64,000 nucleotides of DNA from Paraescarpia echinospica (taxonomy: Eukaryota > Annelida > Polychaeta > Sabellida > Siboglinidae): the NCBI GenBank assembly GCA_020002185.1, contig CM034533.1, forward strand, positions 72,441,579 through 72,505,578, written 5' to 3'. Of this stretch, positions 50,016-61,400 are shown piece after piece. Under the pieces are notes generated by a model. The model searched no databases. It was not told where the DNA came from and saw nothing but the letters and a program-made list of their open reading frames with translations. Both the position numbers and the translations under genes were made by a program. Within the stretch, counting starts at the first letter, position 1; the number at the start of each line of letters is the position of its first letter.

Positions 50016-51990
50016 GGCACTGTAAGTGTATCTCCTCCCAGGTCCATCTATATATGACTGTGCTAACTATGGAGATACACTGACAGTGCCCCATAGTTAG
50101 CACAGTCGTATATAGATGGACCTGGGAGGAGACACACTTACAGTGCCCCATAGTTAGCACAGTCACATATAGATGGACCTGGGAGGAGATACACTGACAG
50201 TGATCCATAGTTAGCATAGTCACATATAGATGGACCTGGGAGGAGATACACTGACAGTGATCCATAGTTAGCATAGTCACATATAGATGGACCTGGGAGG
50301 AGATACACTGACAGTGATCCATAGTTAGCACAGTCATATATAGATGGACCTGGGAGGAGATACACTTACAGTGCCCCATAGTTAACACAGTCATATATAG
50401 ATGGACCTGGGAGGAGATACACTGACAGTGCCCCATAGTTAGCACAGTCATATGGATGAACCTGGGAGGAGATACACTTACAGTGCCCCATAGTTAGCAC
50501 AGTCATATATAGATGGACCTGGGAGGAGATACACTTACAGTGCCCCATAGTTAGCACAGTCATATATAGATGGACCTGGGAGGAGATACACTTACAGTGC
50601 CCCATAGTTAGCACAGTCATATATAGATGGACCTGGGAGGAGATACACTGACAGTGATCCATAGTTAGCACAGTCACATATAGATGGACCTGGGAGGAGA
50701 TACACTTACAGTGCCCCATAGTTAGCACAGTCATATATAGATGGACCTGGGAGGAGATACACTTACAGTGCCCCATAGTTAGCACAGTCATATATAGATG
50801 GACCTGGGAGGAGATACACTGACAGTGATCCATAGTTAGCACAGTCATATATAGATGGACCTGGGAGGAGATACACTTACAGTGATCCATAGTTAGCACA
50901 GTCATATATAGATGGACCTGGGAGGAGATACACTGACAGTGATCCATAGTTAGCACAGTCATATATAGATGGACCTGGGAGGAGATACACTTACAGTGAC
51001 CCATAGTTAGCACAGTCATATATAGATGGACCTGGGAGGAGATACACTGACAGTGATCCATAGTTAGCACAGTCGTATATAGATGGACCTGGGAGGAGAT
51101 ACACTGACAGTGATCCATAGTTAGCACAGTTGTATATAGATGGACCTGGGAGGAGATACACTTACAGTGCCCCATAGTTAGCACAGTTGTATATAGATGG
51201 ACCTGGGAGGAGATACACTTACAGTGCCCCATAGTTAGCACAGTCATATATAGATGGACCTGGGAGGAGATACACTTACAGTGCCCCATAGTTAGCACAG
51301 TCATATATAGATGGACCTGGGAGGAGATACACTGACAGTGATCCATAGTTAGCACAGTCATATATAGATGGACCTGGGAGGAGATACACTGACAGTGATC
51401 CATAGTTAGCACAGTCATATATAGATGGACCTGGGAGGAGATACACTGACAGTGATCCATAGTTAACACAGTCATATATATAGATGGACCTGGGAGGAGA
51501 TACACTGACAGTGATCCATAGTTAGCACAGTCATATATAGATGGACCTGGGAGGAGATACACTGACAGTGATCCATAGTTAGCACAGTCATATATAGATG
51601 GACCTGGGAGGAGATACACTGACAGTGATCCATAGTTAGCACAGTCATATATATAGATGGACCTGGGAGGAGATACACTGACAGTGATCCATAGTTAGCA
51701 CAGTCATATATAGATGGACCTGGGAGGAGATACACTGACAGTGATCCATAGTTAGCACAGTCATATATAGATGGACCTGGGAGGAGATACACTGACAGTG
51801 ATCCATAGTTAGCACAGTCATATATAGATGGACCTGGGAGGAGATACACTTACAGTGACCCATAGTTAACACAGTCATATATAGATGGACCTTGGAGGAG
51901 ATACACTGGCAGTGATCCATAGTTAGCACAGTCATATATAGATTGACCTGGGAGGAGATACACTTACAGTGATCCATAGTTAGCACAGAC
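50016..51990. repeat. 57-bp minisatellite, ~34 copies, first unit inverted
   Basis: The unit is ATATAGATGGACCTGGGAGG then AGATACACTGACAGTGATCC and ATAGTTAGCACAGTCAT. Two positions alternate (TGACAGTGATCC versus TTACAGTGCCCC). The leftmost unit (50016-50073) is in reverse orientation, making a palindromic boundary. Because 57 is a multiple of 3, frames stay open for hundreds of codons on the minus strand without implying a protein. Confidence 0.97.
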
Positions 51991-52004
51991 ATGTGTAGAC
52001 ATGT

Positions 52005-52305
52005 CACCAGTGACATGTTGACATGTTACCAATGTATAACTGTTAACATGTCACCAGTGTACAACTGTTGATTTATCAACAGTGTACAACTGTTGACATG
52101 TCATCAGTGTACAAATGTTGACATGTCACCAGTGTACAACTGTTGACATATCAACAGTGTACAACTGTTGGCATGTCACCAATGTACATCTGTTGACATA
52201 TCAACAGTGTACAACTGTTGTCATATCAACAGTGTACAACTGTTGACATGTCATCAGTGTACATCTGTTGGCATATCACCAGTGTACAACTGTTGACATG
52301 TCGTA
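52005..52305. repeat. ~25-bp tandem repeat
   Basis: About twelve units of TGTTGACATRTCAMCAGTGT then ACAAC, diverged. They end about 40 bp before the first ALIX exon, so they lie in the branch-point neighbourhood of that intron. Confidence 0.9.
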
Positions 52306-52348
52306 TGTCTGTTGTTCTTTGCAACATCAACTGTGGTGTTTATTTCAG

Positions 52349-52483
52349 AGCACCAACAACGACTTCAGTCAAGCGCGGTCACAGAACCAGTCAGCCACGA
52401 ACCGGGAGCAGAAACTCAAGGACTTGGCTGCTGCCTTTGACAGCTTTGTCACCCTCAAGAGTAACTTGGATGAAGGCACGAAG
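52349..52483 (+). CDS. PDCD6IP: ALIX exon: V-domain end
   Basis: Acceptor ...tttatttcag, donor gtgggt. 45 codons in phase 0: [14 protein letters not shown], then [15 protein letters not shown] and [10 protein letters not shown]. The EGTK end matches the human exon junction before FYNELTE. Confidence 0.95.
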
Positions 52484-55400
52484 GTGGGTCCCAGCACTGC
52501 ACTTTACTCTGTCTCTTTGCCTCACTCTCTCCCTCTCGCTCACCAATCTCTCTCTGCCACCCTCTCTCCCTACCTCTCTATCCCCTATCTCCCCCATCTC
52601 TCCCTCCCTTCTGCCCCCCCACCCACTCTCACTCTCCTCGCAGAGTTGTTGTTTACATTGTCTTCCTGTCAACAGTTCTACAATGACCTCACAGAGCTGT
52701 TGTTTACATTGTCTTCCTGTCTACAGTTCGACAATGGCCTCACAGAGCTGTTGTTTACATTGTCTTCCCGACCACAGTTCTACAGTGCCTTCACAGAGCT
52801 GTTGTTTACGTTGTCTTGCCGTCCACAGTTTGACAGTGCCCTCACAGAGCTGTTGTTTATGTTGTCTTCCCACCCACAGTTCTACAATGACCTCACCGAG
52901 CTGTTGTTTATGTTATCTTCCCACCCACAGTTCTACAATGACATAGCTGTTTTTTTCATTGTCTTCCCGTCCACAGTTCTACAGTGCCCTCACAGAGCTG
53001 TTGTTTATGTTGTCTTCCCGTCCACAGTCCTACAATGACCTCACAGAGCTGTTGTTTGCATTATCTTCCCGTCCACAGTTCTACAATGACCTCACAGAGC
53101 TGTTGTTTATTTTGTCTTCCCATCCACAGTTCTACAATGACCTCACAGAGCTGTTATTTACGTTGTCTTCCTGTCCACAGTTTGACAGTGCCCTGACAGA
53201 GCTGTTGTTTATGTTGTCTTCCTACCCAAAGTTCTACAATGACCTCACAGAGCTGTTATTTACGTTGTCTTCCCGTCCACAGTTTGACAGTGCCCTCACA
53301 GAGTTGTTGTTTATGTTGTCTTCCCACCCACAGTTTTACAATGACCTCATTGAGCTGCTGTTTATGTTGTCTTCCCACTCACAGTTCTACAATGACCTCA
53401 CAGAGCTGTTGTTTATGTTGTCTTCCCACCCACAGTTCTACAATGACCTCACAGAGCTGTTGTTTATGTTGTCTTCCCACCCACAGTTCTACAATGACCT
53501 CACCGAGCTGTTGTTTATGTTATCTTCCCACCCACAGTTCTACAATGACAGAGCTGTTTTTTACATTGTCTTCCCGTCCACAGTTCTACAGTGCCCTCAC
53601 AGAGCTGTTGTTTATGTTGTCTTCCCGTCCACAGTTCTACAATGACCTCACAGAGCTGTTGTTTATTTTGTCTTCCCATCCACATTTCTACAGTGCCCTC
53701 ACCGATCTGTTGTTTACATTGTCTTCCCGTCCACAGTTCTACAATGACCTCACAGAGCTGTTATTTACGTTGTCTTCCCGTCCACAGTCCTACAGTGACC
53801 TCACAGAGCTGTTGTTTATGTTGTTTTCCCATCAACAGTTCTACAATAACCTGACAGAGCTGTTGTTTACGTTGTCTTCCCGTCCACAGATCTACAATGA
53901 CCTCACAGAGCTGTTGTTTACATTGTCTTCCTGTCCACATTTATACAGTGACCTCACAGAGCAGTTGTTTACGTTGTCTTGTCGTCCACAGTTCTACAAT
54001 GACCTCAGAGAGCTGTTGTTTGCATTGTCTTGTTGTCCACAGTTCTACAATGACCTCACAGAGCTGTTGTTTACATTGTCTTCCCGTCCACATTTCTACA
54101 ATGACCTCACAGAGCTGTTGCTTACGCTGTCTTCCTGTCCACAGTTCTACAGTGACCTCACAGAGCAGTTGTTTATGTTGTCTTGCCGTCCACAGTTCTA
54201 CAATGACCTCACAGAGCTGTTATTTGCATTGTCTTCCTGTCCACAGTTCTACAATGACTTCACCGAGCTGTTGTTTGCATTGCCTTCCTGTCCACAGTTC
54301 TACAGTGACTTCACAGAGCAGTTGTTTACGTTGTCTTGCCTTCTACAGTGACCTCACAGAGCTGTTGTTTGCATTGTCTTGCCGTCCACAGTTCTACAAT
54401 GACCTCACAGAGCTGTTGTTTGCATTGTCTTCCTGTCCACAGTTCTACAATGACCTCACAGAGCAGTTGTTTACATTGTCTTCCTGTCCACAGTTCTACA
54501 ATGACCTCACAGAGCTACTGGTCAAGTTCCAGTCAAAGGTCAGTGACCTATGTTTTGCCCGTCGCACGGAGAAGGAAGAGCTGATGAAGGATCTGCAGAA
54601 TACAATCGCCCAGCGCCCAGCAGCCACCCCGCCTGCCGCCCCCTCCTATCAACAACCAACAGGTAAAATGGCCGCCTACGTTATGCACTCTGAGAGTGCG
54701 CCAATTTCTTATGATGTTGTGTGTGTGTGTGTGTGTGCGTGTGTGTGTGTGTGTGTGTGTGCATGCATTGATAGTGTCACTGCCCCCTACTGTTGTATCC
54801 AGTCTCTTATTATCATTTAAACATTGTGTTGAAGTCCTCGTGGCCCATTATTTAGCTCTACATCCTGTGTGTGAACTGCCAGGGACTGATATGTTGTTCT
54901 TGTCAAAAGCTTGTGTATTCACCTCTCTGGTATTAGCCATGATGAGAGTACTGTTTATACGTCACTGGCATCAAATGATCTTGTCACTATTTCCCAAATA
55001 GTAACTGAGACAGATTATTAATAAATATTCCTTCAAGTATCAGTGATGACGTAAGTTTGCCTCTCACTGCTGTATTACGAGTCGTAGAATACAGTTTGCC
55101 TCTCACTGCTGTATTATGAGTCGTAGAATAAAGTTTGCCTCTCACTGCTGTATTATGAGTCGTAGAATACAGTTTGCCTCTCACTGCTGTATTATGAGTC
55201 GTAGAATAAAGTTTGCCTCTCACTGCTGTATTATGAGTCGTAGAATAAAGTTTGCCTCTCACTGCTGTATTATGAGTCGTAGAATACAGTTTGCCTCTCA
55301 CTGCTGTATTAGGAGTCGTAGAATACAGTTTGCCTCTCACTGCTGTATTACGAGTCGTAGAATACAGTTTGCCTCTCACTGCTGTATTACGAGTCGTAGA

Positions 55401-58400
55401 ATACAGTTTGCCTCTCACTGCTGTATTACGAGTCGTAGAATAAAGTTTGCCTCTCACTGCTGTATTACGAGTCGTAGAATACAGTTTGCCTCTCACTGCT
55501 GTATTACGAGTCGTAGAATACAGTTTGCCTCTCACTGCTGTATTACGAGTCGTAGAATACAGTTTATTTCAACAACAACAATAACAACACAGAATTTGCC
55601 AAATATACAATTATAAACCACAAATCGATGTTGAAATGGGCGAGAAGACGTGTATCACTGATAACACTGGCCAATAGACAGTAAATACAGCTACAAGCCA
55701 ATAATGCCAGTGTACAATATGCACGAGTTCAGCACAATTTCTATAGACTAGGTTATTTGTGCAAAAGAATAACACTGTGTGATGGCCGACATAAACAATA
55801 AGTTTTCAGCAGTTGGAATAAGATTATTATCTGTTGAGATTATTCTGTGAAATGGACAAAGAAATACTTATTATGACGCCAGTAATGTCACTGCACCTGG
55901 GTCATTCTGTGTCAAGTGACACTGACAGTATCAATCATGTGTCACTGAGAACGATTGTAATTATGTCACGTGGCAGTAACACTGTCTACCCATGTCACTG
56001 TCAACCAATGTTGGTGTGAACTAAAATCTAATGTAGATATGTCGACATTAGATAATGTCAGTGTCAGGTTGGGTTGTCACTACTGTAATGATGTCACAAC
56101 AGGTAGAATGACACAGCCATCATCAGGTAGGGTGATACATCCACTGTCACTGGGTATGGTGACACCTCCGCTGTCATCGGTTATGGTGACACCTCCACTG
56201 AGGAACTTTGTGGGCCAACAACCCCCATTGCAAACGGCTTCTCCCCAATCACTGGACATTGCGGGCCAACAGCCTGTTAGATCTAATTCACCATTCTGGG
56301 AGCCAACATATCAGAGAGGTAGTGTTGGTTTAGCTGCTCACTAAACAGTTATGTTGCTGTTCAGCATGTTGGCTCAAAGTTTGACTCAAACAAATGAGTT
56401 CTGGAGCAAATATTGAGGCAGAAGAGGGGGGTAAAGAATGATTCCTCCTTTGCACATCAAACTTTCAGTCTTCACCGCATATTTTAATGTTGGGTTGAAT
56501 TTTGAAAGTAACAATTGTTTGTTGAATTTATAAATAGATAAGAAACATGTTATAAACATATTTTAGTGGGCACAGAAAAATGATGGACAGTGACCAATGG
56601 TCAAAGTGACTACCAGTCCACAGGCCTTAAATGGTAAACTTTTCACTTGCCTGGCAACTCTCAAAAAGGCCCGGCCTCCAGGACTTCAATCTTTAAGGGA
56701 AATATAAAAAGTTATACTTGTAAAGCTGACAATGTAAACGCTGTTTATATTTTGTGCTGACCACCAACCTTACAAAGTTTAAGGTCCTGCTGACCACCAA
56801 CTTTTCAGCTTAAGTACAGATGGACCGTATCAGGTATCCCTATGAGTGGCTTCTAATTTCGTAATTTTCTTGATATTTTAACAAGTTTCTGTCGACCTAA
56901 ATAGCCACCAACTTAGACGTTCTCTACATCACGATAACATTGACCCACCTGTTAGTGCTTCATTGAGGTCAACTTGCATTTGTTGTGTTCTGTTGTTACT
57001 AAGTAGTTGTTGTTAGTGTTGTTGTTATTGCTGTTGTCGTTGCATTAAATATAACATGATGTTAAGACTAGTAGAACAGCCCCTTTCAGACCAGTAGTTT
57101 AACCACAAATGCAGCATGCTTAATAGAAGACCTCATCATTTATCCTTCTTGTAGAATGTGTTCTCCCAGTGATGTGATGTCTTGTTTGCACACTCTGCCC
57201 ATACATTTCTCCCCAGTGCCGTCCGCTCCAGAGGCTAGTACTAGTGGGAAGCCAACCGCGGCACCAAGGACTAAAAAGGCCCCTCCTCGGCGTCCCCCGC
57301 CTCCCTCCAAGGCACCCAGCGCCCCCGCAGGTACACACTTGATGCTCTGCATTCACTGTAGACAAGATCTGCTGTCAATTCATATATTTCATCCACCAAA
57401 TTTGTTCGCTTGTTAGTCTTCATATTAATGGCATCATTTGTGATGCATAGCACTGATTACCTCCGTCTATTTCCCACGCTCAGTACCCCTCTCATTGGTT
57501 GTAATCTGCACTGACCACTGCACTGACCACTGCACAACTGTGTTAATTTGATTGCGATTACATTTTCTATGTTTCTGTTATGGTTTAACCATAATTGAAA
57601 CTTTTAGACATGCTTATTTCCCTAAGAATTGTGATAGCAATGGAATGTGAAATGAGTAAACTTCGTTTTTATGCATGATTTTCTTATAAATAATGAATAC
57701 CAGTTCTTTTTACATTAATTGCAGAAATATTTTTAAAGTATTATTTTGATGTAAACATTAAATATGTGTTCTCAATTCATGTCATCGTACAATGACAGAC
57801 GAGAAGCGACATTATAATTATTGTATTCTCACTGCATGCTTATTTCTATTAGATACAGCTATTCTTGTTCATGATGTACCGTGTACATTTAAATTACCTT
57901 CGCTGAATGTAATTTAAATAGTGAACTGTTACTTTAAGGCTTGAGCGGTGGTTATTGTGTCAGTTGATTTCTTTACTTTTTTCTTCATAGAACATTAGTA
58001 GGTGTTGGTATGAACATATGTACCCGGTACTACAAAAGAAAACATGGCATTAGTGCCATATGTCACCAGTCCGTCATTTAAAAACTGCTACTTATTTCCG
58101 TAGAAACGATGATGTCAGTTTCATGCCAGCGCAGATGTCCGCGAATGTAAATTCGCTCGCCGTGAACGCATATCATAATTTATCGTCTGGTTATTCTGAT
58201 ACCAGTATCCTGTTTCGTGAAGATTACATAAATAACCAATGCTGGCGGTAGTCTTCTTGTTTTGCGTAGTCTTCTTGTTTTGCGACCGAACGCAATTCGA
58301 CGCTCAACAACGCCACCATTTGTCAGTAACCCGGGGTTGATAACTCCTGACAAAAACACAGGCTAGCATGTGGGGCCGTAGGCCAGTCATAAACATGAGG

Positions 58401-61400
58401 TCGTTTGACATTTGTATTAAAAATAAACTGCTTGCCAATGAAAAAACTTCACATTGCAAACCAGCCTATCTGGTGACATGTCTGATATCAATGACAACCA
58501 GGAAGCATTGCTTAATTAAAAAAATGTTAAACTGCAATAGTTACGAAGCTATAACTTGACATGCAAACTGGCCTTATGTGCGCCAAATTGCAGTGAATTG
58601 TTTTACGATCGATGAAGGGGTTGTGCCAAAAATACACTTCAACTTTTGGCTGTCTTTCAACATTTATGTAACATTTTTATGAAGCTGTAGCACACTTAAT
58701 ATGCATTTTTTTCACAAAACACCCATCCGAATGTCAATAATATATTTGTGCTTACAAACATGCAATTTTTCTTTCAGGGTATTTCTCAAAATGAAATAAA
58801 ATGCCATTTTTAGGTGATTTTTTGACATATTTTTTAATTGTCTTTAAAAGCATGGAAATGTCTCTAAACAACCTAGAAACTGAATTCTTTTTAGACTAGA
58901 GTATTGCTTGATGTCTTAGGCAGTCCGAGAAAACAGTTGTTAGTCTATCTTCAAAACATTTATTAGAAATGATTAATTTAAAACAAGCATGTCTTGGCCA
59001 CCGGAACCACCATAATAATGCATAAAACTCCATGACCCAGAAATGTCTCGCTGGTTATAACAAGGTTGTAGAGAGCCAATAAGTTGATCTGTTTGGAGCA
59101 TCTTATGGACGTGAGTAGACCTATGAATGTATTGACTGTAGTAATAGTGGAACAGTCTGACTGTTAGTGGGTTGGTTTCTTCCTGCATAAACCATGTCCT
59201 GCTGTCTGCTTGTAGCCACCACCCCATCCCCCACACCCTCAGCGTCAGTGTACACACCACCGCAGCAAGCACCACCACCTACAGCACCACAGTCCGCAAT
59301 GCCACAGCCAGTCTATGGTAAGTAGGTCGTAGTTCACGTGGAGGTCATCTCTTCATATTAGCAAACTGTCCGTGCTCCAGATGGCGCTACATACACAAAT
59401 ATGCAGAAGATGGTTTCCCACTATATGTGACCCATCTTAACAAAATGAGTCGCATGTCGGAAATTTTTTATATTTAATTATTAGTAGCATTGGAAAGATC
59501 GGAATCTCTGCATTCGCATGATGTGTAATGTAAGACGATATCTTAATTCTAACTGAAGTTATGCCTTAAGAAACACATGTGGTGTAAAAACCTTCAAACC
59601 CAGAAAATAGCCGTCAAAGTTGATGCAAAATATTCGTTATGTTTCATGAAATGTACCTTAGTTACCCTGTACAGATCTTCCTAAAAGTTGGAATACTTGA
59701 AGATAATGTTATTCTCAAGACAAGCTTTTTTCTACCACCATTTTGTAAGAAAAGCGAAAACCTGCACTACTATGATACCTTGGTTAGCAAAGGCACATCT
59801 GGCTAAAATTTTGGTAACTCGCAGATAATGGCATCCTCGTGATATCCTATTAATATGAAAGCAAAATCTTTTTTAGAAATAATTAACAATACAATTAATT
59901 TCCTATGTAATTACCACCCTTGTTATGAAAAGCGAAAACCTGCAGCACTATTATACCTTAGTTAGCATGGACATATCTGGCTGGTTTTGGAACACTTGAA
60001 GATAATGGCACTCTCGTGACATTCAATTACTATGAAAACAAATCTTTGTTAGAAATAATTAGCAATAACATTAATTGCATATGTAATTACCGCCATTGTT
60101 AACAAAAACAAAAACCTGCGCCACCGTTATACCTTAGTTGGCATGGACATATCTGGCTGACATTTTGACAACTTGAAGACAGTGACATTCTCATGATATT
60201 CTGTTAATTGGGAAACAAGATCTTACAGTATCGCCTTCCTTCCCTTCTTACAGTATCGCCTTCCTTCCCTTCTTACAGTATCGCCTTCCTTCCCTTCTTA
60301 CAGCATCGCCTTCCTTCCCTTCTTACAGCATCGCCTTCCTTCCCTTCTTACAGTATCGCCTTCCTTCCCTTCTTACAGCATCCCCTTCCTTCCTTTCTTA
60401 CAGTATCGTCTTCCTTCCCTTTTACAGCATCCCCTTCCTTCCCTTTTACAGCATCCCCTTCCTTCCCTTCTTAGAGTATCGTCTTCCTTCCCTTCTTACA
60501 GTATCGCCTTCCTTCCCTTCTAACAGTATCGCCTTCCTTCCCTTCTTACAGTATCGCCTTCCTTCCCTTCTTACAGTATCGCCTTCCTTCCCTTCTTACA
60601 GTATCGTCTTCCTTCCCTTCTTACAGTATCGCCTTCCTTCCCTTCTTACAGTATCGCCTTCCTTCCCTTCTTACAGTATCGCCTTCCTTCCCTTCTTACA
60701 GTATCGTCTTCCTTCCCTTTTACAGCATCCCCTTCCTTCCCTTCTTACAGTATCGCCTTCCTTCCCTTCTTACAGTATCGTCTTCCTTCCCTTTTACAGC
60801 ATTCCCTTCCTTCCCTTCTTACAGTATCGTCTTCCTTCCCTTTTACAGCATCCCCTTCCTTCCCTTCTTACAGTATCGCCTTCCTTCCCTTCTTACAGTA
60901 TCGCCTTCCTTCCCTTCTTACAGTATCGCCTTCCTTCCCTTCTTACAGTATCGCCTTCCTTCCCTTCTTACAGTATCGTCTTCCTTCCCTTTTACAGCAT
61001 CCCCTTCCTTCCCTTCTTACAGTATCGCCTTCCTTCCCTGCTCTTATCAAGGCAATTCAGTTGTTAAACCAACCTTGTAACGTTCTTAGTACAAGAATGT
61101 GTATATATATATATCTATAAAATTATTTATATGTTGAAGGTGTACTGCCAGCCAGATTGTGTTTAATAATAAGCCTGAAAGAGTGTTTGTAATTTGAATA
61201 CTTTTATTGTAAAATACTCAAATTGTAAACAAAACATTCAGGTTGTAAACAGGCTCTGTTGGCAACATTATGGTGACGGGCTGGGTTAGGGTTCATCTCA
61301 GAACGTTGATGTCCAATATCAGACTAAATTACCTTCTTTTGTGGGAGGGTCAGAGGCAGTTTTGTCGGACATTGATATTCTATGCTTCAAACCGATACTG

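Noticed and set aside
50366..51619. 417-codon open frame on the minus strand
   Set aside because: It is the 57-bp minisatellite translated; unit length divisible by three keeps any stop-free frame open. No start context, splice signal or non-repeat sequence supports a protein.
54987..55616. Open frames of 166-182 codons on both strands
   Set aside because: Produced by the 39-bp tandem repeat; both strands open at once shows a composition effect.
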